Shown here: one piece after another, positions 24,220-33,288 of the stretch
Numbering within the stretch: position 1 is the stretch's first letter
Layout: each line of letters begins with the position of its first letter
DNA from: Mycobacterium sp. 852002-51971_SCH5477799-a
Lineage (GTDB): Bacteria > Actinomycetota > Actinomycetes > Mycobacteriales > Mycobacteriaceae
Assembly (NCBI RefSeq): GCF_001667145.1
Contig: NZ_LZIF01000104.1
Span: 1-64,000, forward strand
Reading direction: 5' to 3'
Length of the DNA: 64,000 nucleotides
Notes under the pieces: model-generated
The model's input: only the letters and a program-made list of their open reading frames with translations
Database searches by the model: none
What the model was told of the DNA's origin: nothing
Translations under genes and position numbers: made by a program

Positions 24220-24990
24220 TTAAGGGCGGGGGACCTGGGTGTTGGCCAATAGGCCGGTATCGGCGGCGCTGCAGTTGGGCGAGACCGCAAAGACGGCCAG
24301 GCTGTGTGGGCTGTCGCCGGGTATCACCAGAACGACGCCGGGGCGGGCGTTGATCTCGACCGCTCGCGCACCCAGGATCGGCGTGGACGCCGGATAGCCG
24401 AGGCCCGTGAGGCAGGAGGCGCGTCGCGCCGGGTCGTTGAGCGTTCCGTAGTCGGGACTGCGGTCGAGCAGGCCGAGAATCTCGTTCTGCGAAAGCGGGA
24501 TCTTCATCGGTGGTGTCGACAGCGTAATGTGCTGGACCTCTCCAGGGGTGTCGGGGACGGGTTCGGGAGCATGCAGGAGCGCGACGGTCCCGAAGCCGAT
24601 CGCGAAGAACACCGCGCACAGGCCCGCGGCGGCGGCGATGGTCCGGGCCGGACGGATGTGTGGGCGGGCAGAGTGGACTGCCGGTCCGTCCGCAGCACCG
24701 GAGGCGGGCTGCGCGGAGCGCAGCGCCGCGGCAATCCGGCCCATTACCTGCGGGGGAGGGTCGGGCGCGGAGGCCGCGTCGGCGCCCACGGCGGCGACGT
24801 CGCCGCGGACCCGATTCAACGCACCCAGCACGGCGGCGGCATGGGGGTCGGCGCGGACCTGATTGCGGACGCGGGCGGCGGCCTCGTCGTCGAGGAGGCC
24901 AGCCTGTAGATCGGCGAGCAGTTCGACGGTCAGCTGTGGGTCTGAACCCGCATCGCGTTCACCCGGCGCATCGTCGTCCGCTGCATTCAT
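24220..24990 (-). CDS. rsmA: Anti-sigma-M factor RsmA-like membrane protein (Rv3912)
   Basis: 256 residues. The cytoplasmic N-terminal half (LTVELLADLQAGLLDDEAAARVRNQVRADPHAAA) resembles the helical anti-sigma domains that bind ECF factors. One transmembrane helix, ~116-137 (IAAAAGLCAVFFAIGFGTVALL), separates it from a ~115-residue outer domain containing two Cys. It lies directly downstream of sigM (69-nt gap), the usual arrangement of an ECF sigma factor with its anti-sigma. A canonical HxxxCxxC zinc motif is not visible. The name follows the experimentally characterised Rv3912; note it is unrelated to the rRNA methyltransferase of the same symbol. Confidence 0.8.
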   Translation of the reverse strand: MNAADDDAPGERDAGSDPQLTVELLADLQAGLLDDEAAARVRNQVRADPHAAAVLGALNRVRGDVAAVGADAASAPDPPPQVMGRIAAALRSAQPASGAADGPAVHSARPHIRPARTIAAAAGLCAVFFAIGFGTVALLHAPEPVPDTPGEVQHITLSTPPMKIPLSQNEILGLLDRSPDYGTLNDPARRASCLTGLGYPASTPILGARAVEINARPGVVLVIPGDSPHSLAVFAVSPNCSAADTGLLANTQVPRP

Positions 24991-25059
24991 CGGACACAGT
25001 GTCCGTCATGCACGCAGCGATGGCCACGCATAGCCCCGCGGGGCCGGCATGTCGAACGG

Positions 25060-25647
25060 TCAGGGCTGGCCGGCAGCGGCGTCGGGCAGGGCGTGCGTGC
25101 CGGCGTTGAGATAACCCAGCAGCTCGGCGAGCCGAACCCGGCCGCGAGCGCAGCGGCTCTTGATCGTGCCTTCGGCGACGCCGAGCAGGCGGGCGGTATC
25201 GGCTACCGAATAACCCTGCATATCGACGGCCACCACCGCGGCCCGCTGCTCGACGGGAAGCCGCATCAGGGCGCGCTGCACCGCCAACTTGGTCTCGACC
25301 TGAGCGGTGCGATCGGCCACCGGATAGATGTCTTCCAGCGGCACGGTCGGGTGCGCTTTGGTGCGGCGCAGCCGGTCCAGGCAGGCGTTGACGACGATGC
25401 GGTGCAACCAGCTGCCGACGGCGGCGTCGTGCCGGAATGCGCCGGCGCCGCGGTGCGCGGACAGCATGGCGTCTTGCAGCGCGTCTTCCGCATCCTCGGG
25501 CGTGCGGGTGGTCAGCCGGGCAAGCCGGTGCAGGTGCCGCTGGTGACGGTGAAAGAGCTCGCCGAAGGCGTGACGGTCGCCTGCCACATGGGCTGCCAGC
25601 AGTTCGGCGTCACTGCGCTCGTGCTTGGCGTTTCTCCCGAAGCCCAC
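25060..25647 (-). CDS. sigM: ECF RNA polymerase sigma factor SigM
   Basis: 195 residues. Region 2 is visible as LFHRHQRHLHRLARLTTRTPEDAEDALQDAMLSAHRGAGAF, with the usual A-x-D-x-x-Q-D pattern, and region 4 as LPVEQRAAVVAVDMQGYSVADTARLLGVAEGTIKSRCARGRVRL (HTH). The length is normal for an ECF factor. In M. tuberculosis SigM was reported to act on Esx genes, including esxE/esxF, which are missing here. It is 80 nt downstream of the MurJ-like gene, in the same direction. Confidence 0.95.
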   Translation of the reverse strand: MGFGRNAKHERSDAELLAAHVAGDRHAFGELFHRHQRHLHRLARLTTRTPEDAEDALQDAMLSAHRGAGAFRHDAAVGSWLHRIVVNACLDRLRRTKAHPTVPLEDIYPVADRTAQVETKLAVQRALMRLPVEQRAAVVAVDMQGYSVADTARLLGVAEGTIKSRCARGRVRLAELLGYLNAGTHALPDAAAGQP

Positions 25648-25726
25648 GGCCGGACATTAACCAATTGCCTATGGCGCGGCACTTCACTTGGAACGGCTTA
25701 TGTGAGTGGGTCGCAGCAGTTGCGGA

Positions 25727-28700
25727 TCACGACGCGGCCTGGACGGTGATCTCCGAAAAACCGGCTTGGCTCTTGCCGTTGGTGGATCCCAGCGTGGAGA
25801 TCCACACCAGCAGATTCGACGTCGGCGAGCCCGCCCTGACCGGGATCACGTTGTGGCCGGGTTTGAGCGTGAAGCCCGAGGCCAGCACGGTGGTGTCGTT
25901 GAGGCTGGACGGCGTCGGCGAGGATGCCGCGCGGATCTCGACCTTGGTCCCGCTACTCGGGGTATCGATGCTGACTTGGCCGACCACAGTAGGGCTGGGC
26001 AGCTGCAAGATCAGCCCCTCGCCCTGCTTGAAACTGGGGAAGGGCACAGCGTCGGTGTAAACCTCGGTCGCCCAGGCCGTCGAGGGATCGCCGTCGATGG
26101 CCTGCCCGGCCGTCCCCGCGTTGTCGGCGTCGCCGTCGGGGGAGAAGACCGTCGCCTTGGTGGGTTTGACGACGCTTCCCGCGGCCGCGGGCGGCGCGCT
26201 CGACGACGCCGGCGCGGACGATGACGACGAGGGGCCGTTCAGTCCGAGCTCGTCCTTATTGAGGCCGCCGCCGACGTTGCCGAAGATCTTGCTCACGATC
26301 GACGCCAGCACCAGCAGGGCCACGACGATGACGGCGAGGCCGGCGCCGACCCCGATGAGCACGTTGCGCCGCCGCCGGGCGAAGGCCGCCTGGTCCTGAC
26401 CGGATGAGATCAAAGCCGTCGAGGGCGAAGGCGAATCGTCGATGGGGCCGAGGACCTCGGTGCGGTCGGCGACCGCGGTGGCCTGCTGAAGCAGGTTCAA
26501 AAGCGTTGAGGCGCTGCGTATTCCGCCGTTCTCCTGGACCGCTCGGACGGCGACCGCGGAGATCTGGAAGGGAATATCGCGGTCGAGCGACATAGGCTCG
26601 ACAGGGTTGCCCGAGGAGTCGCGTTCGGCCGCCGCGAGCCCGCTGCGAGCCCCGCTCTCCACGATGGGCCACCGATTGACCAGCAAGGCGTAGAGCGCGG
26701 CGCCGATGCCGCGGATGTCGTCCTGCGGGTTGGCCTCGGGCATGGTCGCCGGGTAGGCCAGCACTACGTCACCTTCGATGCTGACCCGCACCCGGCTGGG
26801 ATGGTCGATCGACAGCGCGACCCCGGCGCGGTGGGCCGCGTCGGCGGCAGCGGCCAGCGACTGCATGGCCCGCACGGCGCCCACGGGTGAGGGTGCGGTG
26901 TCGGCCACCTCCTGCAGCGAGCCACCCCGGATCCACTCCGAGACCACCAGGCCGCCGGAGCCGGTGTGCACGACGTCCAGTACGCGGGCGATACCGGGTT
27001 TGTCGATGCGGCTGAGCCGCAGGGTGCGCGACAGGATGTCTTGTAGGACCTCGTCGGGCAGGGCGCCGTCGGGGTCGACGAAGGTCAGCGCCACCTGACG
27101 GTCCAGGGCGGTGTCCAGTGCCTGCCAGAACTGCAGCGGCGGGGCGCCGCCGTGGAAAACCAGCAGTCGGTACCGGCCGCCAGCGATGCGGGCGCCGGGG
27201 ACAAGGTGCACGTCGTCGCCCTTGGAATCCGCCGAGCGGTCGCGCGGGGCTTCGAACGGGGGCTGTGCATGCCGGGAGCCGGCAATGTCACCGTTGGCTT
27301 GGTCCGATGGGCGCGGCGGAGTGGACGTCCTTGGCTGGTCGCCGGCGGGAATGTCGGGCTGGAAATCGTCGGCGATCGGCCGCGGCAGCGGAGTACCTGA
27401 GCCTGCGCCAGGCCCAGAGCTGGGGGCTGCGCTCTCCATCGGGCGGTCGGTCACCTCCGGTCCTTTCGCTAGCCGGGCTCGGTTTGCCCGCTCCGGAGGC
27501 CTGCGCCGAATCGGCTCCTGGACCGCACTTACCCCAGGCGGGGACGAATTCCTCTGCTCAGGGTACGTGACCGGCCGTCGATGAGACGATCGATCCTTGG
27601 CACTCGGCTTGCGCGGGCGCGGTCCGCGGCCCGTGATGCGGTACCGCAGGGCGTCCAGCGCCGCCCGTGCCTCGGGGACCTCTGCGCGGAGCATGACCGC
27701 CGCCGTGATCGGCAGCATGATCAACCCCAGTACCACCAGGCGGAGCAGGGAACCGGCGCCGCCGTGGCCGGTGAGGGTGTCCAGCCCGAGCAGGCGGTCC
27801 ACCACATGGGCGATCAATCCGGCCAGCATGGATGCGGTGAGCGTCACCAGGATCGTCCGGACTTCGCCGACGCCGATCAGCTGGCCACCAGCCGGCAGTA
27901 GGGCGCGTCGCAGCAGGACGTAGCCGATGACGGCGCCGGCGAGAAATCCCACGCCGTTGGCCAGCCCGAGAAACCCGGCCACCAGCTTGGGGTCGTCGGT
28001 GAGGTGCGGCGCCAGCACCGAGCCGAGGATCTTGACGGCGGTGATGACCAGGATGATGACGATCGGCGTCCACGGCTGTTCGCGCGCATAGAACACCCGC
28101 AGCTGCAGAAGCACCAGTCCGTAGGGGATCAGCGTGAAGGCCGAGAGGGTGATCGCGGCGCCCAGGTATCCGGCGTCGACGTTTCCGAAATGTCCGTAGG
28201 CGAACAGGGCGCTGCCCATCGCGGGGCCGCCGACGGTCATGAACGCCACGATCGGGATGAGCGTGATCAACGTCAGCCGGGTGGCCAACGACAGGTCACC
28301 GAGCACCGCCTCGGTGTCGTCGGCCGCGGCGTTTCGGCTCAGCCGCGGCATGACCACGGTCAGGACCGTCACGCCGATCATGCCGAACGGCAGCATCAGC
28401 ACCAGCCAGGTGTAGTTGTAGATCGCGGGGCCCGATGCCGCTGCGGTGCTGGCGATCTGGTTGCCGACCACCAAGCCGAGCTGGCTGATCAGTACGTAGA
28501 GCACCATGGCGGTGGCCATGGTGCCGAAGCGCTTGAGCCGCTGGTCGATTCCCCACAGGGGGCGCAAGTCGACGCGTTGGCGTTGCAGCGCCACCAGCAG
28601 CAGCCCGGTTTGGGCGAACACGCCCAGCGTGGTGCCGACAGCGAGCACCAGCAGCTTGGCGTTGCCCATCCGGACGGGATCGACCGACAGCTCACCGGGA

Positions 28701-29374
28701 ACCAGCGCGTACACCGCCAGCGTGATCAGCGCGACGACGTTGTTGACGACCGGCGCCCACGCCGTGGGCCCAAATACGTTGCGAGTGTTCAGGATCGCCA
28801 TGAACACCGATGTCAGCCCGTAGGCAAGGACCTGCGGAAGCAGCAGGTAGGCGAAGGCGATGGTCAGCGGCTCGTTGACTTGCGGGTTGCGGCCCAGCAT
28901 CAACCGCACCAGCAGCGGGGCCGCCACCACCGACAGCGCGGTGGCGAAGATCAGCAGCGTCGTCGTCAACGTGACCAGGCGTCGCACGAACGCCGTGCCG
29001 CCGTCAGGGTCGCTCTGCTCGGCGCGCGCCAGCACCGGCACGAAGATGGCGGTGAACGTCGCCTCCAGCACCAGCGCCGCGACGAGGTTGGGGAGCTGGT
29101 TGGCCACCGAGAACGCGCTGGACAACGCGGCGCCGAGGATCGCGGCCAGCAGCACCACCCGGGCGAAGCCGGTTAGCCGGCTGATCAACGTGGCGAAGGC
29201 CATCGCCCACGACCGCGATACCAGCGCCGCGTCAGACAGCTCGGGGCGTCGACGATCGATTTCGGCGGCGACGGGCGGCAGCGGACCGGTCGGCGGCGAG
29301 CCCGCCACGCGCGAATGCCGCGACGGCTCGGGCAGGCGCCGGTGTGGTTGAGCCTGCCGAGGGGTGGGGTTCAT
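25727..29374 (-). CDS. MurJ-like lipid II flippase fused to a pseudokinase (Rv3910)
   Basis: 1215 residues, several modules. Residues ~50-560 are the MviN/MurJ flippase with about 14 membrane helices (for example LISRLTGFARVVLLAAILG, FTAIFVPVLARAEQ), which moves lipid II across the membrane. A Pro-rich linker (~575-720) follows. Residues ~725-985 resemble a Ser/Thr kinase (ALDRQVALTFVDPDGALPD, GIARVLDVVHTGSGGLVVSEWIRGGSLQEV) but lack the HRD and DFG motifs, so it is a pseudokinase. In M. tuberculosis this part is phosphorylated by PknB and recruits FhaA. A single helix at ~1030-1055 (VLIGVGAGLAVIVVALLVL) leads to an outer beta-rich domain. It overlaps Rv3909 by 4 nt. Confidence 0.93.
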   Translation of the reverse strand: MNPTPRQAQPHRRLPEPSRHSRVAGSPPTGPLPPVAAEIDRRRPELSDAALVSRSWAMAFATLISRLTGFARVVLLAAILGAALSSAFSVANQLPNLVAALVLEATFTAIFVPVLARAEQSDPDGGTAFVRRLVTLTTTLLIFATALSVVAAPLLVRLMLGRNPQVNEPLTIAFAYLLLPQVLAYGLTSVFMAILNTRNVFGPTAWAPVVNNVVALITLAVYALVPGELSVDPVRMGNAKLLVLAVGTTLGVFAQTGLLLVALQRQRVDLRPLWGIDQRLKRFGTMATAMVLYVLISQLGLVVGNQIASTAAASGPAIYNYTWLVLMLPFGMIGVTVLTVVMPRLSRNAAADDTEAVLGDLSLATRLTLITLIPIVAFMTVGGPAMGSALFAYGHFGNVDAGYLGAAITLSAFTLIPYGLVLLQLRVFYAREQPWTPIVIILVITAVKILGSVLAPHLTDDPKLVAGFLGLANGVGFLAGAVIGYVLLRRALLPAGGQLIGVGEVRTILVTLTASMLAGLIAHVVDRLLGLDTLTGHGGAGSLLRLVVLGLIMLPITAAVMLRAEVPEARAALDALRYRITGRGPRPRKPSAKDRSSHRRPVTYPEQRNSSPPGVSAVQEPIRRRPPERANRARLAKGPEVTDRPMESAAPSSGPGAGSGTPLPRPIADDFQPDIPAGDQPRTSTPPRPSDQANGDIAGSRHAQPPFEAPRDRSADSKGDDVHLVPGARIAGGRYRLLVFHGGAPPLQFWQALDTALDRQVALTFVDPDGALPDEVLQDILSRTLRLSRIDKPGIARVLDVVHTGSGGLVVSEWIRGGSLQEVADTAPSPVGAVRAMQSLAAAADAAHRAGVALSIDHPSRVRVSIEGDVVLAYPATMPEANPQDDIRGIGAALYALLVNRWPIVESGARSGLAAAERDSSGNPVEPMSLDRDIPFQISAVAVRAVQENGGIRSASTLLNLLQQATAVADRTEVLGPIDDSPSPSTALISSGQDQAAFARRRRNVLIGVGAGLAVIVVALLVLASIVSKIFGNVGGGLNKDELGLNGPSSSSSAPASSSAPPAAAGSVVKPTKATVFSPDGDADNAGTAGQAIDGDPSTAWATEVYTDAVPFPSFKQGEGLILQLPSPTVVGQVSIDTPSSGTKVEIRAASSPTPSSLNDTTVLASGFTLKPGHNVIPVRAGSPTSNLLVWISTLGSTNGKSQAGFSEITVQAAS

Positions 29375-31764
29375 ACTCGGTGCTCTTGTTCGACCCGGTC
29401 ATCGGCGGGGTCGGCGGCGTGCCGGACATCGGGTGGGTCGGGCCGGTCCAGGTCGGCTGGGTCGGGTTGGCCACGGAAGCGGTGCCACAACCGTCGTCCG
29501 GCCAGCAAGATCAGGACCGCGGCGGCGGACAGCGTGATCGCGAACAGGACCTTGCCGTACGCGTTGGAATGCACGGACAACCGCACCGGCTCACCCAGTC
29601 GCAAACCGTCCGGGGTCCGCAGGGTCGCGTCCACGGCGACGCGCTGGGTGAAGTTCACTTCGACCGGAATGCGCAGCGGCAGGTAACCCGGCGGCAGTTC
29701 GATCTGGCCGATGTCGGTGACGTTCATCCCCGGTGGCGCATCGACGTGCAACCGCACCCGAATCGGAACGGCCAAGCCGTTGTGCAGCGCCAGCGGCAGC
29801 GGACTGTGCTCGGTGGCCAGGGTGTAGGAGCCGCCCGGATTGACGATCGTCACCGCGCCGAACAGGTCGTTGATCGTCTTGCCGACCACCACCAGGCGCT
29901 GCTGGGCCAACCCGTTGCGGGTGTCGGGCGGTTCGGACTGGCTCAGCGCGCGCAGCATGTCCTCGCGCAGGGGCGCGGTGTACTGGACGCCGGTCAGGCC
30001 GGTGCGGTCGTCGGTCATCAGCGATGACGTCAACCCCCACAGCCGGCCGACCTGCCCGGTGATGCCGGCGGTGACGTCGTCGGTGAACTGCCCGGGTGCG
30101 GAGGCGTAGGCGCCCACCTCTCCCTGCAGATCGACGCGGGCTTGTGCAACCTGATTGGCGTCGGCGACCACGGCCGTCAGCGGGCGTGGCGCCGCCAGAC
30201 CGGAGCGGATGGTGGTGGTCAGCGCGGTCAGGATGACCTGGGCGTCGTCGGCCTGCAGATTCCACGTCGACGGCGGAACCAGGATCTGGGTGCGGGGCTC
30301 GTCGCGGTCGAGCGCATGCCAGAAGATCGAGCCCAGCGCGTCCTGCCGACGCGCGGTCGCCGAGTCGTGTCCCAGGCGAACCGTCAGGGACGAGTCCAGG
30401 TATGTCGGCACCCCGGGGGTGGTACCGGCTCCGGCCAGCGCGGCGCCGACGGCCGGGTCGAACGGCGCGACCATGACCTGTGGGGACAACCGCCGCGGTG
30501 CGGTGTCGACGCCGCTCCCGGAGGAGCCCTGCCCCTCGGCGGCCGATAAGTCGGCCGCGGCGATGGCGACGGTGTTGTCGTTGGCGCTGAGCAGCTTGAC
30601 CGTGCGGCCGGTCAGCGGACCATCCGGCACCAGCGTGGCGCCGCGGATGGACGACACGTCCAGAATTTTGTCGATGATGCTATTGGCGCTGGTGGTGGCG
30701 ATGCCGCTCAGGCCGGGATCGTTGACGCGCTGGACGGCATCGAGATCGGCTTGCGCGTAGGGCAGCGGGGCCACACAAGTCCGGTGCGCCAGGGCGCGTA
30801 GGCGGTTCAGCCATTCAGTCGCGGCGACCTGGCCGCCACCCGGGTGGGTGGGGGTGCCCGGCAGTTGCGCCGAGTCGTCGGGGGAATTGGACACGACATA
30901 GCCGGCGGTCATCGCGTTAACCGTGACCAGTAGATCCGGGTCGATCGCCAGGCACAGCGCACGACCGACGGCGCCGTCGGGGTCAACGTCGTGACTGGTG
31001 GCGACTTCGGCCGAGGCCAGCAGGATGTCGAGGCGGCCGCCGGCGGCCAGCGACGTGGCCAGGTCGTCGTCGACCAGCCGCACCGGGATGGTTCCGCCCG
31101 GCACGCCGGGAGCCAGCCGAGGGCGGTCGGCCAGCGGCCAGAGCATGGTGGTCAGCACCGGTTTAGAGGTGTCGGGAGCGACCGCGGAGCCCACGTCGTC
31201 GGCGCGGTCGGGCGGCACTCCCACCACGGGCAGCAGGAATCGCGCGTTGTCCAACCGGGCGGGTGCGCCGTAGTCCGGTGTGCCGTTCACGTTGACCAGG
31301 ACGGGGTAGATGCCTGGCTTCTCCGCTCCCAGCGACGGTTTGGTCAGGGCGCGCAGCGGTGCCGACAGGGTGAAGCCGACTTCTTGTCCGCGCTGCAGTT
31401 CAGGAGCCAGTGTGAGGAAATCCGCGGCGGCCTGATATCCATCGGTGTCACCGTCCAGGGTGGTGCGCAAACCGGCGGAGGACGTGACGGGGCCCGCGTG
31501 CTCGAGGCGAACCATGACGTCGCGGACCGGCCGGTCGCCGATGTTGGTCACCATGCCGCTGACGGTCACGACGGGCGGACTGGTCGTGGTGACCACGTCG
31601 GGAGTGACTTGATCGATGCGGACCCGCACGAACGGCGTCACGCCCGGTTCACCCGCCGCCGCACGCGGCATCACCGGCGCGGTGAACACCGCAAATCCGG
31701 CCACGATGGCGAGCGCGGCGGCGATACGCACCAAGCCGGCCCACCGCAGACGCGGAGCTGTCAC
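29371..31764 (-). CDS. Large exported membrane-anchored protein, Rv3909-like
   Basis: 797 residues. A signal-like N-terminal helix ([20 protein letters not shown], ~13-32) and one C-terminal helix ([14 protein letters not shown], ~750-765) followed by a basic cytoplasmic tail suggest a protein mostly outside the membrane. The early part has a beta-sandwich look ([24 protein letters not shown]), as does the region near residue 690 ([19 protein letters not shown]). The GTG start overlaps the mutT4 stop (GTGA), and the stop overlaps the MurJ-like gene, so the three are translated as one unit. This conserved order suggests a role in envelope assembly; no biochemical function is established. Confidence 0.85.
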   Translation of the reverse strand: MTAPRLRWAGLVRIAAALAIVAGFAVFTAPVMPRAAAGEPGVTPFVRVRIDQVTPDVVTTTSPPVVTVSGMVTNIGDRPVRDVMVRLEHAGPVTSSAGLRTTLDGDTDGYQAAADFLTLAPELQRGQEVGFTLSAPLRALTKPSLGAEKPGIYPVLVNVNGTPDYGAPARLDNARFLLPVVGVPPDRADDVGSAVAPDTSKPVLTTMLWPLADRPRLAPGVPGGTIPVRLVDDDLATSLAAGGRLDILLASAEVATSHDVDPDGAVGRALCLAIDPDLLVTVNAMTAGYVVSNSPDDSAQLPGTPTHPGGGQVAATEWLNRLRALAHRTCVAPLPYAQADLDAVQRVNDPGLSGIATTSANSIIDKILDVSSIRGATLVPDGPLTGRTVKLLSANDNTVAIAAADLSAAEGQGSSGSGVDTAPRRLSPQVMVAPFDPAVGAALAGAGTTPGVPTYLDSSLTVRLGHDSATARRQDALGSIFWHALDRDEPRTQILVPPSTWNLQADDAQVILTALTTTIRSGLAAPRPLTAVVADANQVAQARVDLQGEVGAYASAPGQFTDDVTAGITGQVGRLWGLTSSLMTDDRTGLTGVQYTAPLREDMLRALSQSEPPDTRNGLAQQRLVVVGKTINDLFGAVTIVNPGGSYTLATEHSPLPLALHNGLAVPIRVRLHVDAPPGMNVTDIGQIELPPGYLPLRIPVEVNFTQRVAVDATLRTPDGLRLGEPVRLSVHSNAYGKVLFAITLSAAAVLILLAGRRLWHRFRGQPDPADLDRPDPPDVRHAADPADDRVEQEHRV

Positions 31765-32495
31765 GGGCCGGGCCCGTGGCCGTTCTTCCGGCCCGTGGCC
31801 GGTTTGTCAGAGTGCCGCGTCCGCGAATGGGTCTGCGGGCGGCGCCGCGGCGAGCTGGGCGGCAGCGGGGGCAGCGACGCCGGACCGCCGCTTTGCAGCT
31901 TGTCGATCAGCTCGTCGGCCACGCGGGCCAGGCGGCGTTCGTCGGCGTAGGCCAGCCGGGACGGCAATTCGCCCATCGGCACCCAGGCCACCTCGGCGAC
32001 TTCGAGATCCTCGTCGGACAACTCGCCGCCGGAGAAACGCATTAGATAGTGATGCACCGTCTTGTGGACGCGACGGCCATCGGTGACGAACCAATAGTCG
32101 ATGCGGCCCAGCGCGGCCAGCACGCTGCCCCGGATGCCGGTCTCTTCGGCTACTTCTCTTATAGCGGTCTGCTCGGCGGTCTCGCCGAGTTCGATGTGCC
32201 CTTTGGGCAGCGACCACAGCATCCGCCCGCGCCGGTCGATGCGTCCGATCAAGGCGGCGACCTGAGACTCGCGCGGTCCGTCGAGACCGTCGATGACCAG
32301 GCCTCCGGCCGAGGTTTCGTGGACGGTCCGCAGCTGCTCCGGTCCGCCGCGAGACGCCCGGGATCGGCGCGGTTTGGTGGCTGTCGAGTCTCCGGCCGCT
32401 TGACCGGTGGTCTGCTTCTCGGACGAAGCCGCGGCGCCACGGCCCCGGCGCCGCCCCCGGCGCCGACGCGGTTTGCCTTGTTCGCCGTCCGACAC
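31761..32495 (-). CDS. mutT4: NUDIX hydrolase MutT4
   Basis: 244 residues. The Nudix box is complete: GHIELGE, then REVAEETG in the right spacing, with upstream [13 protein letters not shown] sequence ([14 protein letters not shown]). Nudix enzymes hydrolyse nucleoside diphosphates linked to X; in M. tuberculosis MutT4 (Rv3908) acts in nucleotide-pool sanitation. The GTG at 32495 ([19 protein letters not shown]) was chosen because the homologue starts there; an ATG at 32516 adds seven unconserved residues. The N-terminal ~65 residues are very basic. First gene of the mutT4-Rv3909-Rv3910 unit. Confidence 0.93.
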   Translation of the reverse strand: MSDGEQGKPRRRRGRRRGRGAAASSEKQTTGQAAGDSTATKPRRSRASRGGPEQLRTVHETSAGGLVIDGLDGPRESQVAALIGRIDRRGRMLWSLPKGHIELGETAEQTAIREVAEETGIRGSVLAALGRIDYWFVTDGRRVHKTVHHYLMRFSGGELSDEDLEVAEVAWVPMGELPSRLAYADERRLARVADELIDKLQSGGPASLPPLPPSSPRRRPQTHSRTRHSDKPATGRKNGHGPGP

Positions 32496-32608
32496 CCAAG
32501 CGATAGTAGCTGGCACGGCATATTCTCCTGGAGATACTCGCCGCGGGCTGAGGCGCGAGGTGCCGGCGCGGGATCAGGTCCCGTCCAGTGCTTAGCCCTT
32601 AACTTCGG

Positions 32609-32917
32609 TCAGATGGGGCCTATCGCGTGGGCGACGATAAAAGCCGGAACGAAGATCAGGATTGAGATTGGTCCTGACAGGCTGCCAATCATCATTCCGC
32701 GGCCGACCTGCCCCCATCTGCCTGGTGCCCTAGCAATAAGCGCGCTGACAGCCACGTATGCCAGCGTTGCCGGAAGAACGAAGATGAGGAACGGCCACAT
32801 CGACACGGCGATAAGCCAGGTGATGAGGCCGACCACTAAGAGGTGGGCTATGGCTATGGCAAATGTGAGTGGCCCGTATTGATTGTCTGGTCTGCCCGCA
32901 TGGGGTCTGTCAGTCAT
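32609..32917 (-). CDS. Small membrane protein, three predicted helices
   Basis: 102 residues, family not recognised. Hydrophobic segments appear at ~17-40 (LTFAIAIAHLLVVGLITWLIAV), ~42-60 (WPFLIFVLPATLAYVAVSALI) and ~78-97 (IGSLSGPISILIFVPAFIVA). The basic loop ARAPGRWGQVGRG lies between helices two and three. It starts 9 nt after the preceding small membrane gene and 113 nt before mutT4. The two small membrane proteins and the 509-residue gene upstream form one tight minus-strand unit. An immunity or partner role is only an inference from context. Confidence 0.75.
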   Translation of the reverse strand: MTDRPHAGRPDNQYGPLTFAIAIAHLLVVGLITWLIAVSMWPFLIFVLPATLAYVAVSALIARAPGRWGQVGRGMMIGSLSGPISILIFVPAFIVAHAIGPI

Positions 32918-32926
32918 TGGTTGCCT

Positions 32927-33262
32927 TCAGCGCAGGAATAGGTAAGCGAAAACTGTTCCGCCGATAAGCACAACCGCCGAACAGCTCGAAATGCTGATGC
33001 CAAGTCCACGATTGCGCGGTGCTGGCGACCTCAGGAACGCGACGCCGACTAGCAGCGCCGCGAGGGTTGTGCTGACAGTTGAAGCCAGCATCCATGCGCG
33101 CTCACCGGCGTATGCACTATGAGTTTCGAACGGCCACTTGCCCAGCAACCACATCACTACAAGCAGCGCTGCCAGTATCAGTTGGACGATAAAAGGTGCC
33201 GACCATGTTGCCATGCGCCAGACGCGGGCATCGAGTGGTGGCACGCGGTTGAACGAAGGCAT
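32927..33262 (-). CDS. Small membrane protein, three predicted helices
   Basis: 111 residues, family not recognised. Helices at ~22-40 (WSAPFIVQLILAALLVVMWLLG), ~55-75 (ERAWMLASTVSTTLAALLVGVAFL) and ~87-108 (LGISISSCSAVVLIGGTVFAYLF). The ATG at 33262 follows AGGAAG. It lies 26 nt downstream of the 509-residue protein and 9 nt upstream of the next small membrane gene, so co-expression is likely. Base use here looks less GC-rich than in the neighbouring core genes. Confidence 0.75.
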   Translation of the reverse strand: MPSFNRVPPLDARVWRMATWSAPFIVQLILAALLVVMWLLGKWPFETHSAYAGERAWMLASTVSTTLAALLVGVAFLRSPAPRNRGLGISISSCSAVVLIGGTVFAYLFLR

Positions 33263-33288
33263 CTGAGTAGCTTCCTGTCAGCGGACGA

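Noticed and set aside
25690..25715. GGAAC followed after 16 nt by a TCG-containing element, resembling an ECF promoter near sigM
   Set aside because: It points along the plus strand, away from sigM and into no plus-strand gene; probably coincidence.
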